From assembly GCF_000159135.1 (NCBI RefSeq), contig NZ_GG667524.1, positions 22,423 through 62,905 of the forward strand: a stretch of 40,483 bases of DNA, in the 5' to 3' direction. Within the stretch, counting starts at the first letter, position 1. Each line of letters begins with the position of its first letter. Positions 9,083 through 17,084 of this stretch are shown piece after piece. The notes below the pieces were generated by a model, which worked only from the letters and a program-made list of their open reading frames with translations, did no database searches and was not told the DNA's origin. The DNA is from Corynebacterium striatum ATCC 6940 (GTDB lineage Bacteria > Actinomycetota > Actinomycetes > Mycobacteriales > Mycobacteriaceae). The translations under genes were made by a program, and so were the position numbers.

Positions 9083-9721
9083 TTATACGGATACCTCTTC
9101 TAGCTCTTGGGCTCCGCCTTCCTCGCTTGTTTCATTCTCAGCATCCACATGTAGAGCGTTCTGGCCACCGAGCCCGCGAGCTGCCTGCCGGCGGTCAGCG
9201 GCAGTGTCGTGCTCGTCATCGCGTTCGGCTTCGGACTCGGTGGTGGCGTCTGTTGGAGCAGCGTTTGACTGCGCCGTCCTATCCAGATCGATCTCCGGCA
9301 TCTCATCGCCCGATGCCGGTGGCTCCAGGCCATCCGTGGTGTATACGTGTTCCAGCTTGCGAGAAGAAATGATGTAGCGGTTGAGGTCTAGCCCCACGTA
9401 GAAGGCCTTCACGAAGGTGCGGAACTTGTTTTGACCGTTCGGGCTGGTCCACGAGTCCGAACACACCGAACCAACGACAATAACCGGCATCCCACGGTGC
9501 AGGGACTTCTTCACGTTGATGGCAAACTGACCCCACATCTCAACATCGATGTAAATCAGATCAGTATCGCGCCACTCCCGCTCGCCGTTTACCGTGCTAT
9601 CCGCGGGAACACGGCGCGAAGACGCCATACGCAGGCGTGTCTTGTACATGTCGGTATTAACTTTGACGAGCTCCGGCTCGTGGGTGAGATGACCAGTGAT
9701 GGTGATAGGTAGCTGGGACAT
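9083..9721 (-). CDS. ssb: Single-stranded DNA-binding protein, second (Rv2478c-like) type
   Basis: The first 110 residues form an SSB OB fold: ITITGHLTHEPELVKV, LRMASSRRVP, LIYIDVEMWGQFAINVKKSL, GMPVIVVGSVCSDSWTSPNGQNKFRTFVKA. The remaining 100 residues are a low-complexity, strongly acidic tail rich in Glu, Asp and Ala. The usual C-terminal tip of SSB (DDxIPF) is missing; the protein ends QELEEVSV. This suggests the accessory, non-essential SSB paralogue found beside ettA in mycobacteria (Rv2478c), rather than the main replicative SSB next to rpsF/rplI. AAGGA precedes ATG 9721. It lies 138 nt upstream of ettA on the same strand. Confidence 0.88.
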   Translation of the reverse strand: MSQLPITITGHLTHEPELVKVNTDMYKTRLRMASSRRVPADSTVNGEREWRDTDLIYIDVEMWGQFAINVKKSLHRGMPVIVVGSVCSDSWTSPNGQNKFRTFVKAFYVGLDLNRYIISSRKLEHVYTTDGLEPPASGDEMPEIDLDRTAQSNAAPTDATTESEAERDDEHDTAADRRQAARGLGGQNALHVDAENETSEEGGAQELEEVSV

Positions 9722-9841
9722 GTCCTTAAATTCCTTTTCTTTTAGAGTCTTAGGGTCTCAGATGACGGAAAGGGCCGCGCCCCTTCCTGCCTGCATCATC
9801 ACTGCGAATGGACAAGGGCTACAAGAGGAAGTTTTGCAAGC

Positions 9842-9850
9842 TGTGGATAA
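9842..9850 (-). promoter_or_regulatory. Isolated DnaA-box consensus
   Basis: The minus strand reads TTATCCACA, an exact DnaA box, in the gap between the ssb and copD-ctaG genes. It is single, with no second box or AT-rich unwinding element beside it, so it is not an origin. Confidence 0.3.
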
Positions 9851-9878
9851 CTAGTTGGCAGCGTCAACAAAACGCAAA

Positions 9879-9904
9879 TAACTCCCACCAGTTGGTGAGA
9901 GTTA
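9879..9904 (-). terminator. Terminator downstream of copD-ctaG
   Basis: A 12-position hairpin (9879-9890 with 9893-9904) has a single mismatch. On the minus strand it is followed by a T-rich stretch (TTTGCGTTTTG). It lies 30 nt after the stop at 9934. Confidence 0.65.
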
Positions 9905-9933
9905 CTCACAGATTGCGCTGTTTCTCAGTGAAA

Positions 9934-12054
9934 TTACTGCTGCCGGAAGCCGGTAGCGTCGCCCTCGCTCATGCGTCGCAGCATCTCGTTGTAGTCCTCC
10001 AAGTCCGCATCGCCATCAACCTCCGCCTTGGCATCGTGGCGACGCGCTATAGCGCGGTCGTCGCGCAGCCAGTCTAGGAAGAGTTTGCCAAAGACGATGA
10101 CCAACGGGAACTGGCCAAAGCCCCATGCGATGCCGCCACCCACGCGCTGATCTTGCAATAGGTCGGGGTTCCACGGCAGGTTCAGCGACAGGTAGAACGC
10201 CTCGCCCAGCACGCTTTGCAGCTGCATGAGGTAGACGCCAGCGAAGAGGTGTAGCGGCATGGAGAAGAACAGCACTAGCAGGCGCAGGTTGGTCGGCGCA
10301 CGGAACGGCAATGGGTCTGGGCCGATGACCTCCCAGTAATAGATGTAACCGGAGATGAGGAATGCCCAGTTCATAATGAGGTGACCGGCGTGCTCGGACA
10401 CCGCCACCTGATAGAGATCGGGATACAGGTAGAGCACGTAGAGGAATACGAGGAACTGGATGAGGTTGACTGCCGGATGCGTCAGGAACTTCAGCACCTT
10501 GGCCTTGGTCACGGCCACAGCCGCATCATGGATGGTCGGCTTGCCGGGAGCACCTGGCTCAAAAGCTTCCATTACCAACGTCAGCGGTGCACCAAGCACC
10601 AAGAACAGCGGGATGGCCATAGACAAGAACATGTGCCCCAGCATGTGCATCGAGTACAACGCCGGAATGTAGAGACCAATGCCCGAGCTCATGATGAAGG
10701 TCAGACCAAGCGCGCCCAACATGAACCACGCGGTGCGCACTGGAGACCAGCTCAGACCACGGCGACGCAAGCGCAGCAGCGCGTAACCGTAAAGCGCCGC
10801 GAGTCCGAGACCGAGGGTGCCGAACATGAGGTCATAGCGGTACATGGTCCAAATGTTGGTGACGGTCGGGGCGTCGAGAAGCTCATAGCCCAACAGCACC
10901 TGCATGTTGTTCAGATTCGGATCCCGGGGCGGTGGCGGCGGGGTGCGCCCCATAGAAATCGCTACGCCTACCGTGGCAGCCATGACGAGGACCTCCACGA
11001 AGGCCACTCGCCTAAACAGCTCAGGGCGACGTTCCAGCTGCGGAATGGTGATTTGACGATGCGCCAGTCCAAAGACAGCAAGCAGGATGGTCAGTACCGT
11101 CTTGGTGACAATGAGCAGGCCGTAACGGGTGCTAAAGAGATCGCTGAACTCCACGCGGATAAGCGCATTGATGATGCCGGATGCCGCCATGGCCACGATA
11201 GATACAAACGCGACCACCGAATAGCGACGAACCGCCGTAGCCATTCCCGGGCCCAAACGCCGGCTATGGGCGATGAGCCCCAGCAGGCCACCCACCCACA
11301 GCACCAAGAAGAACAGGTGGAAGAGCAAGGAGTTCGTTCCATAGTCATGGTCGCCGCCAGCAGCCGAGTGTCCCTCCATGCCGAGTGGCACCATTTGCAG
11401 GAGCGAAACCATGAAAGCGATGGGCTGCATTGACCATTTTCTGGAGGCTAGGCCTAAGACACCAACGACTACTGAAATAGCTGCGGTGACGAGCCAAGCC
11501 TGGGAGGTAGCAATGCTTTCCAGCGCCATGCTCATCAATTGCGGGTTGAGCACCTGGGCAAAAGGAGTACCAGTGAGGTCCGACATCACCAAAGGAACTT
11601 CAAGAAGAGCCACGATGGCAACGCCGAATGCCGCAAAGGCACCCGTTCGGGCCGCAATATGCCCATCCACGGTGAGGCGAGATTCAATGAGACGCTCATT
11701 GTCTTTGTCGGGGATCTGCGGCGAGATAAGGAAGGCAGAGACCATGAACGATCCCACAGATAACGCCATAAGCAGCCAGGCGACGGCGCGGAAGAACGGC
11801 AGTCCGAAGGTGGTCAGGCGGCCTGGGTCAGGGATACCGAGCGCAGCAAGCGAATCCGCGAGGAAGAACAAGGAGATGAAGCCACCCACGAATCCCGCAA
11901 AGAATATTGCACTGGCGTACAACCATTTTGCATTTTTCGCACCGCCGCTGGCGGCAGCAGCGCTAGCGGGCTTAACGGCGGCGCCTTGCGGGCTTTCTTT
12001 CCCAGCCCCTGCTGCATGCAGCTGTGAACTGGCAGTACCGTCCTGTTTTTTCAT
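9934..12054 (-). CDS. CopD-CtaG fusion membrane protein (copper/cytochrome oxidase assembly)
   Basis: This 706-residue polytopic protein joins two families. After a Lys/Ala-rich cytoplasmic N terminus (1-43) come hydrophobic helices and a CopD-type copper-resistance domain (about 275-385: RYSVVAFVSIVAMAASGIIN, GLLIVTKTVLTILLAVFGLAHR). A CtaG/caa3-assembly domain follows (about 405-660: YRYDLMFGTLGLGLAALYGY, YSMHMLGHMFLSMAIPLFLVL, SMPLHLFAGVYL, PDLLQDQRVGGGIAWG). His and Met residues in the HMLGHMF and MPLHLF segments are candidate copper ligands. CtaG proteins help load copper into cytochrome c oxidase. Fused forms of this kind are known in actinobacteria (Rv0102, from memory). It is divergent from the LysR gene, 75 bp apart. 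The ATG has a TACACT hexamer 6 nt upstream, so it is probably leaderless. Confidence 0.9.
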   Translation of the reverse strand: MKKQDGTASSQLHAAGAGKESPQGAAVKPASAAAASGGAKNAKWLYASAIFFAGFVGGFISLFFLADSLAALGIPDPGRLTTFGLPFFRAVAWLLMALSVGSFMVSAFLISPQIPDKDNERLIESRLTVDGHIAARTGAFAAFGVAIVALLEVPLVMSDLTGTPFAQVLNPQLMSMALESIATSQAWLVTAAISVVVGVLGLASRKWSMQPIAFMVSLLQMVPLGMEGHSAAGGDHDYGTNSLLFHLFFLVLWVGGLLGLIAHSRRLGPGMATAVRRYSVVAFVSIVAMAASGIINALIRVEFSDLFSTRYGLLIVTKTVLTILLAVFGLAHRQITIPQLERRPELFRRVAFVEVLVMAATVGVAISMGRTPPPPPRDPNLNNMQVLLGYELLDAPTVTNIWTMYRYDLMFGTLGLGLAALYGYALLRLRRRGLSWSPVRTAWFMLGALGLTFIMSSGIGLYIPALYSMHMLGHMFLSMAIPLFLVLGAPLTLVMEAFEPGAPGKPTIHDAAVAVTKAKVLKFLTHPAVNLIQFLVFLYVLYLYPDLYQVAVSEHAGHLIMNWAFLISGYIYYWEVIGPDPLPFRAPTNLRLLVLFFSMPLHLFAGVYLMQLQSVLGEAFYLSLNLPWNPDLLQDQRVGGGIAWGFGQFPLVIVFGKLFLDWLRDDRAIARRHDAKAEVDGDADLEDYNEMLRRMSEGDATGFRQQ

Positions 12055-12060
12055 AGGCGC

Positions 12061-12066
12061 AGTGTA
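12061..12066 (-). promoter_or_regulatory. -10 element for leaderless copD-ctaG
   Basis: TACACT on the minus strand ends 6 nt before the ATG at 12054, and no Shine-Dalgarno is present. Confidence 0.5.
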
Positions 12067-12129
12067 CCGCCGAAACCATTGCCTTACCTAAAACGAATAA
12101 TTCTCTAAATTTTGGCATAATCACGAGTT

Positions 12130-13077
12130 ATGGATTCGCGCCAGCTTCTCTATTTCCGAGCCGTTGTTGATCACGGTTCGTTTACTCATGCGGCTGAAGC
12201 ATTAAACATGACTCAGCCATCTCTTAGCCTCTCCATCCGAAAGCTCGAAAAAGAACTCAACGTCCAACTTCTCACCCGCGGTCGCGCTGGCGTGAAGACT
12301 ACGGAAGCAGGAGTTTATCTCTACAGCATCGCCTCCAAAGTTGAAACGCTGCTTAGCGACGCTACCCAGCGCATATCCGAAATCGCCGAAGGCGCTGCAG
12401 GCAGTGTTTCTATTTCCTCGGCGCCTGAGTTCAACTGGTTGTTCATGCCGGAGGTCCTGCACCGAATGTTTGAGAGCGCCCCTGACGTCAATATTTTCCT
12501 CGATGACCCAGAGCCCACCATCACCCTAAACCGCGTGTTGGAAGGCTCCATCGACCTAGGCCTCATGCCCTCAACTGATCCGCAGGCTTTTGCGCAGCGT
12601 TATCGCGACGAGCTCATTGTCCACGAAGCCACCGAGATGGAATTCCGCGTGGCAGTTCCAGAACGCCTCAGCCACCTGCCGGATCCGGTTTCTTTGGCAG
12701 ACCTTTCCAAAGAAACGTGGATCTTGCCGCCCCGCCACCCTGAGTTCATTGGCATGCCTGAACTGCTCGACCAGGTCTTCCTAAAGACCCCTGGCGCAGT
12801 TCCTAGCCGAATCCAGGAAATTTCCACGCTGCAAACCGGCCTCCCGCTGGTATCTGGCGGAATCGGCATATGCCTGTTGCCGAGTTCAGCGCAAGCGCTA
12901 AACCATCGCGGTATTCACTATCGCCGCATTGCGGAGGGTATCCCTCCGATGCAAGCCTTGCTGATTTTCCGCCGCGACCGCGATCTCTCCCCTGCGGCAA
13001 AGCAACTGGTGGACCTGATCCTCGACGTCGGCGGCGAAAGCGAAGAATCCCTCCTCGACAGTGCCAACCTGCTCTAA
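12130..13077 (+). CDS. LysR-family transcriptional regulator
   Basis: The 315-residue protein has the standard LysR layout. An N-terminal winged helix-turn-helix is seen in MDSRQLLYFRAVVDHGSFTHA, AEALNMTQPSLSLSIRKLEKE and LLTRGRAGVKTTEAG (residues 1-60). A linker helix and a two-lobe effector-binding domain follow (about 90-300). Regulators of this class usually control the divergent neighbour, here the copD-ctaG gene 75 bp away, so copper or respiratory assembly is one guess, but the effector cannot be read from the sequence. A CATAAT hexamer with an upstream TGG (extended -10 form) lies 8 nt before the ATG, which suggests a leaderless or near-leaderless transcript. The short divergent gap would let one operator serve both genes. 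Confidence 0.92.
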   Translation: MDSRQLLYFRAVVDHGSFTHAAEALNMTQPSLSLSIRKLEKELNVQLLTRGRAGVKTTEAGVYLYSIASKVETLLSDATQRISEIAEGAAGSVSISSAPEFNWLFMPEVLHRMFESAPDVNIFLDDPEPTITLNRVLEGSIDLGLMPSTDPQAFAQRYRDELIVHEATEMEFRVAVPERLSHLPDPVSLADLSKETWILPPRHPEFIGMPELLDQVFLKTPGAVPSRIQEISTLQTGLPLVSGGIGICLLPSSAQALNHRGIHYRRIAEGIPPMQALLIFRRDRDLSPAAKQLVDLILDVGGESEESLLDSANLL

Positions 13078-13170
13078 GCATTAGGCCTACTAGCCCTCGC
13101 CGCTTTCGCCGGTGAAAGGCGGCTGACGAGAGGCGCCGCCCCCACTTCCAGCCTGCCCAGCACTCTGGTC

Positions 13171-13176
13171 TAATAT
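13171..13176 (+). promoter_or_regulatory. -10 element of tRNA-Arg
   Basis: TAATAT lies 9 nt upstream of the mature tRNA 5' end. No clear -35 box could be fixed. Confidence 0.4.
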
Positions 13177-13185
13177 GTGGGATAT

Positions 13186-13259
13186 GCCTCCATAGCTCAG
13201 CGGATTAGAGCAGTGGGTTTCTACCCCATGTGTCGCGGGTTCGAGTCCTGCTGGGGGCA
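13186..13259 (+). tRNA. tRNA-Arg (anticodon TCT)
   Basis: A full cloverleaf folds: acceptor GCCTCCA/TGGGGGC with one G-T pair, D arm GCTC/GAGC, anticodon stem GTGGG/CCCAT around loop TTTCTAC (anticodon TCT) and T arm GCGGG-TTCGAGT-CCTGC. The discriminator is A and CCA is not encoded. It reads AGA codons. Confidence 0.95.
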
Positions 13260-13267
13260 CGCAGGTC

Positions 13268-13313
13268 AAGGCCACCTTTTGCCGGAATTCACGGCAGAAG
13301 GTGGCCTTTTCTT
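13268..13313 (+). terminator. Terminator after tRNA-Arg
   Basis: Perfect 11-bp arms (AAGGCCACCTT 13268-13278, AAGGTGGCCTT 13298-13308) are followed by TTTCTTTG. The inner loop can also pair (TGCCG/CGGCA). Confidence 0.85.
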
Positions 13314-13350
13314 TGTATCTTTCCTCTCCACACGGCTCGGGGCGCAAGCC

Positions 13351-13356
13351 TAGGAT
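13351..13356 (+). promoter_or_regulatory. -10 element for the sulfatase-like gene
   Basis: TAGGAT lies exactly 7 nt before ATG 13364, supporting leaderless transcription and this start. The AGGATGGA overlapping it could alternatively serve as a ribosome site. Confidence 0.45.
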
Positions 13357-13363
13357 GGAATCC

Positions 13364-14023
13364 ATGGATATCACCCTGGCTACCTTCGTCACGGCCCCTG
13401 CAGCCGCCCTCATCGGCATGCGCTTCGACAACGCGTGGGCTCCTTCCCCCAGCTATGCGCAGTCCCGCAACAGCGTCTTGACGGGCCAGTATCCGCAGCG
13501 CGAAGCTAAGACCCGGATCACGGATATCTTCCGCGAAGCAGGCTACAGCATAAGCGAGGACATCGACTCCCCACCAGGTACCGAGGACGCCCCGGTATTC
13601 CGCCTGCTGGAAGAACCTGCGGACCCGGCGCGGCTGCGCGACGTCGCCAAGCATGGCGTGGTCGCCGTGTGTTCCTTAAGCGGCGGGCCTTCCCCCATGT
13701 CCTTGGTTTGGCCGGGCGTGACGGACACCGCCGCCCCTTCCTGCAAGGAGCTGGTCTCCCCCATGGATTTGGCGCCCACGCTCGCGGCAATTGCGGGCCT
13801 TGATGTACGCCCGAACGCGCAGCTTTCCTTCGACGGCCTCAACCTAGTCCCGGTGGTGCGTTATGGCGCGTCGGGGCATGCGGCGTTGTTCTTCGACAAC
13901 GGTGTGCGCATGCAGGACGCCGTGCTTATCGACGCCGTGGCAAGCCCCGCACGCCATGCAGCCAGGCTCCGCGATGAGTGGGAGACCTGGCATCGGTTCA
14001 TGCGCTTTGGGCCGCTGCAATAA
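13364..14023 (+). CDS. Shrunken sulfatase-like protein without catalytic residues
   Basis: The 219-residue protein shows landmarks of the sulfatase/alkaline phosphatase superfamily in the right order but with the middle removed. MRFDNAWAPSP and SRNSVLTGQYP (about 19-44) match the region around the catalytic C/S-x-P-S-R signature. ITDIFREAGY matches the following helix, SLVWPGVT the core strand and LVSPMDLAPTLAAIAGL with FDGLNLVPVV (about 130-160) the late conserved motif. The formylglycine site reads Y-A-Q-S-R, so the catalytic Cys/Ser is Tyr, and the N-terminal metal-binding Asp pair is absent. Full sulfatases have 450-550 residues. It is therefore probably a non-catalytic derivative or a gene in decay, though the frame is fully open. 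Earlier starts (GTG 13301, ATG 13355) are possible; 13364 fits the upstream -10 box. Confidence 0.6.
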   Translation: MDITLATFVTAPAAALIGMRFDNAWAPSPSYAQSRNSVLTGQYPQREAKTRITDIFREAGYSISEDIDSPPGTEDAPVFRLLEEPADPARLRDVAKHGVVAVCSLSGGPSPMSLVWPGVTDTAAPSCKELVSPMDLAPTLAAIAGLDVRPNAQLSFDGLNLVPVVRYGASGHAALFFDNGVRMQDAVLIDAVASPARHAARLRDEWETWHRFMRFGPLQ

Positions 14024-14061
14024 GGCCCGCTGCGGCAGATTAGCGAGCGAGTTTGCGCTTA

Positions 14062-14247
14062 TTACGCAACCGGCATGATCACCCATAACAGGATGTAGAG
14101 CAAAATCCCGGAGAATCCGAGGAGCGTTGCGATAACGAAGAGCGCGCGAACCAAGGTTGGGTCGAGGTTGTAGGCCTGGGCAATTCCGCCACACACGCCT
14201 CCGATGTAGGTGTCAGTGGTCGAACGGGTCAAACGGTTGTTGTTCAT
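14062..14247 (-). CDS. PspC-domain membrane protein
   Basis: The 61-residue protein is essentially one PspC domain: RSTTDTYIGGVCGGIAQAYN and LDPTLVRALFVIAT, followed by the membrane helix GFSGILLYILLWVIMP. PspC-family proteins take part in envelope-stress sensing; small stand-alone copies in actinobacteria have no settled role. I chose the second ATG (14247) because AAAGGAG lies 9 nt before it, whereas the first ATG (14256) touches the ribosome site. It is convergent with the sulfatase-like gene and divergent from cmrA, with no psp regulator nearby. Confidence 0.85.
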   Translation of the reverse strand: MNNNRLTRSTTDTYIGGVCGGIAQAYNLDPTLVRALFVIATLLGFSGILLYILLWVIMPVA

Positions 14248-14388
14248 TTCTGTCATCTCCTTTCACTTTCAATTCAACCTAATGTCACGCCATGTTGCAT
14301 CAGGGAGAGCCCTGATAAACACCCTGATTTCTGGCTTTTCGTCTACGCTAGACGGAGTTGTTAACACGGCGAAAGGAATTTTCACCTC

Positions 14389-15201
14389 ATGACTAAGCAC
14401 GCAGGGCTGCCCGCCCCCACCCGCACTTCTTATGCTTTGCTCACTGGTGCCAGCCAGGGCATCGGCGAGGCGATGGCGCGCGACCTTGCTTCACGCGGCT
14501 ACAACGTCATCCTGGTGGCGCGCCGCCAGGAAGTCCTCGACCGCATCGCTGCGGAACTTAAGGCCCAGCATGAGGTGGATGCCATTGCTCTGGCCGCCGA
14601 CTTAGCAAAGGAAGCCGACGTCGACCGCGTCATCGAGTTCATGGCAGACAAGGAGATTTCCATCATCGTGAACTCTGCTGGCATCGCCAGCTTTGGCAAG
14701 TTCATGGATCAGGATTGGGACTATGAGACCAAGCAGTTCGATCTCAATGGCAAGGCCGTGCACCGCCTAACGCGTGCAGCGCTCAAGCAGATGCTGCCGC
14801 GCCGCTCGGGCGCTATCTGCAATGTGGGTTCTGCTGCGGGCAATGTCTCGATTCCGAACAACGCGACTTACGTGTTCACCAAGGCCGGAGTAAACGCCTT
14901 CACCGAGGCGCTGCACTACGAGCTCAAGGGCACGGGCGTGAGCTGCACCCTGCTGGCTCCAGGCCCAGTCCGCGATGCGGTCATTCCGGAAGAAGAGCAG
15001 TCCATCGTGGATAAGGTGGTGCCGGACTTCCTGTGGACCACCTACGAGTCCTGCTCCGCGGAAACCCTCGCGGCAATGGCGCGCAACCAGCGCCGCGTGG
15101 TGCCGGGCCCGCTGTCCAAGGCGATGAACGCTCTGGGCCAAATCGTCCCTACCCCGATTGCCGCACCGCTCATCGGCAGCTTCTACTCAAAGATGGCCTA
15201 A
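14389..15201 (+). CDS. cmrA: SDR-family mycolate reductase
   Basis: This 270-residue classical short-chain dehydrogenase binds NADP through TGASQGIG (about residues 19-26), with the NSAG motif (IIVNSAGIASFG), the catalytic Ser in NVGSAAGNV and the Tyr-Lys pair in TYVFTKAG. In Corynebacterium the SDR at this place is the mycolate reductase CmrA (Rv2509 in M. tuberculosis), which reduces the 3-oxo mycolate precursor to the mature alpha-alkyl beta-hydroxy acid. Rv2509 lies near orn (Rv2511), as here, which supports the call beyond family level. A GAAAGGA ribosome site lies 11 nt before the ATG. The final hydrophobic segment (IVPTPIAAPLIGSFYSKMA) may touch the membrane. Synteny and substrate are from memory of the family and not directly visible. 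Confidence 0.82.
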   Translation: MTKHAGLPAPTRTSYALLTGASQGIGEAMARDLASRGYNVILVARRQEVLDRIAAELKAQHEVDAIALAADLAKEADVDRVIEFMADKEISIIVNSAGIASFGKFMDQDWDYETKQFDLNGKAVHRLTRAALKQMLPRRSGAICNVGSAAGNVSIPNNATYVFTKAGVNAFTEALHYELKGTGVSCTLLAPGPVRDAVIPEEEQSIVDKVVPDFLWTTYESCSAETLAAMARNQRRVVPGPLSKAMNALGQIVPTPIAAPLIGSFYSKMA

Positions 15202-15241
15202 GGCACTCCCACCCTTTCGGCGAGCCTGCTTTTGGTGTGCC

Positions 15242-16753
15242 TTACTCGGCGACAGAGGAAGAGCGAGCGTTCTTGCGCTCTACCCAGAAGTCGGCGTTCT
15301 TGATGCCCAGAGCTTCAGGGTCGAAGTCCGGATCCTTGCCAGCCTTCTTCTGCGCGCTGTAGTCCTTGAGGCACTTGAGTGCCGGGACCTGGAGGAAGAG
15401 GATGGCGATGATGTTGAGCCATGCGGTGGCGCCCACTCCGATGTCGCCTAGTGCCCACGCGGAGCCCGGGGTGGTGGTAGCACCAATGATGACGGAGATG
15501 ATGATGAGGACGCGCAGGACCCACACCAGCGCGCGGCGTGCGCCAGCATTCTTGATCCAGCGGTTGAAGTAGGTGAGGTTGGTCTCTGCCATGTAGTAGT
15601 AAGCCAGGACGGTGGTGAAGGCGAAGAACGCGATAGCAATTGCCACGAAAGAAGCGCCGACACCACTGAATACCGAGTCCATACCGGATTGAACGAAGCC
15701 TGGGCCGACCGCAATGCCGTCAGGCAGGGAGCCGGCGTAGCGAACGGCGCCATCCTCGGACTCGCCTTCGAATACCTTGTACATGTCAGTGGAGATGATG
15801 ATGAAGGCGGTGGCCGAGCAGACGAAGAGGGTATCGACGTAGACGGCGAATGATTGAACGAAGCCCTGCTTTGCTGGGTGGGAAACCTCAGCAGCTGCTG
15901 CCGACTGCGGGCCGGTGCCCTGGCCTGCCTCGTTGGAGTAGATACCGCGCTTTACGCCCCACATGATTGCAGAGCCCAGCATGCCCGCGAATCCTGCTTC
16001 CATGTTAAATGCAGACTTGAAGATAAGGCCAAATACGTGTGGAATGTCGCCGAAGTTCATGAACAGGATGGTCAGCGCGATGATGATATAAGCGGCTGCC
16101 ATGAATGGAACGATGAGCGAGGTGAAGTTAGCGATACGCTTGACGCCACCGATGATGATGAAGGCCAAGACGCCAGCCAAGATGACTGCGGACCAGGTGA
16201 CGTTGACGCCCCAGGCGTTCTCCACTGCAGCGGCCACACCGTTGGCCTGGATGCCTGGGAGGAAGTAGCTGGTAGCCAGAATCATGGAGACAGCGAAGAT
16301 GATGCCGTAGACCAGCATAAACGGGCCCACAGAGGTGTGGCGGTAAGCCTTTTCGATGTAGTACGCCGGGCCACCGCGGTACTCGCCGGTGTCCTGATCC
16401 TTTTCCTTGTAGACCTGGGCGAGAGTACATTCCACGAACGAGGTAGCGGACCCCAACAGCGCCACCGCCCACATCCAGAAGACAGCACCTGGGCCACCGA
16501 AGGCGATCGCCGTGGCAACACCGGCAATGTTGCCGACGCCGACGCGACCGGCGAGGGAAATCATCAGGGACTGGAAAGAAGAAACCCCGGATTCTGACTT
16601 CTCGCCGTTCTTCAGCTGCGCAATCATGTCGGGAATACAGCGAATCTGCAACCCCTTGGTCACGATCGTGAAATAGACACCGGCGCCCAAGCACAGGAAC
16701 ACGAGTGCTGGGGACCAAATGAGGGAGTTGAGAGCATCCAAGAACCCGGCCAT
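15242..16753 (-). CDS. Sodium:alanine/glycine symporter, AGCS family
   Basis: The 503-residue membrane protein is an AGCS-family transporter that would import alanine or glycine with Na+. Family signatures are PALVFLCLGAGVYFTIVT near the start, SSFQSLMISLAGRVGVGNIAGVA, IAFGGPGAVFWMWAVALLG, MLGSAIMWGVKRGIYSNEAGQGTGP and FVDTLFVCSATAFIII-like segments. About ten to eleven helices are present. I chose ATG 16753 (MAGFLDALNSLIW), where family members begin; the frame is open to 16804. The C terminus is a hydrophilic tail of about 45 residues. It is convergent with cmrA and divergent from orn. A direct repeat GCATAAAG lies upstream. Confidence 0.9.
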   Translation of the reverse strand: MAGFLDALNSLIWSPALVFLCLGAGVYFTIVTKGLQIRCIPDMIAQLKNGEKSESGVSSFQSLMISLAGRVGVGNIAGVATAIAFGGPGAVFWMWAVALLGSATSFVECTLAQVYKEKDQDTGEYRGGPAYYIEKAYRHTSVGPFMLVYGIIFAVSMILATSYFLPGIQANGVAAAVENAWGVNVTWSAVILAGVLAFIIIGGVKRIANFTSLIVPFMAAAYIIIALTILFMNFGDIPHVFGLIFKSAFNMEAGFAGMLGSAIMWGVKRGIYSNEAGQGTGPQSAAAAEVSHPAKQGFVQSFAVYVDTLFVCSATAFIIISTDMYKVFEGESEDGAVRYAGSLPDGIAVGPGFVQSGMDSVFSGVGASFVAIAIAFFAFTTVLAYYYMAETNLTYFNRWIKNAGARRALVWVLRVLIIISVIIGATTTPGSAWALGDIGVGATAWLNIIAILFLQVPALKCLKDYSAQKKAGKDPDFDPEALGIKNADFWVERKNARSSSVAE

Positions 16754-17084
16754 ATGAGGGAACCTACTTTCCAAAATTATGATCTCTAGCATAAAGAGTG
16801 GCATAAAGAATCATGCACTACTTCAATCGAAATTTGTGAGGGCAATCACGAAAATGTTTTAAAAGAATCTAACTCTTCGCATCACCTGTTGGTTGACCGA
16901 AATTTAATGCGCAGCTCAAGAACCGTCAATACCGCTAACAGAAATCATTTAGAAAAACTGAACTATCTGCGTCAAACACACCCTTTGCCTACCCCCGCCA
17001 CACCTTCCACGCCGGTGGATTGAGCCAGACGGTGGGAAGGGAGGCGTCGACAAGCACGGCTCTAGGAGGACTAAGGTTAAACCC
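16754..17084. other. Divergent intergenic region between the AGCS symporter and orn
   Basis: No gene is supported. The left half is AT-rich and carries the direct repeat GCATAAAG (16789-16796 and 16801-16808), probably in the symporter promoter. The right half is GC-rich and ends in the orn promoter, where TCGACA (17047-17052) is 19 nt from TAAGGT (17072-17077). Confidence 0.5.
17072..17077 (+). promoter_or_regulatory. -10 element for leaderless orn
   Basis: TAAGGT lies 7 nt before the orn ATG. An AGGAGG (17065-17070) is too far upstream to act as a ribosome site. Confidence 0.5.

Noticed and set aside
13099..13123. Hairpin after the LysR gene
   Set aside because: The stem has a bulge and no T-run follows, so I do not call it a terminator.
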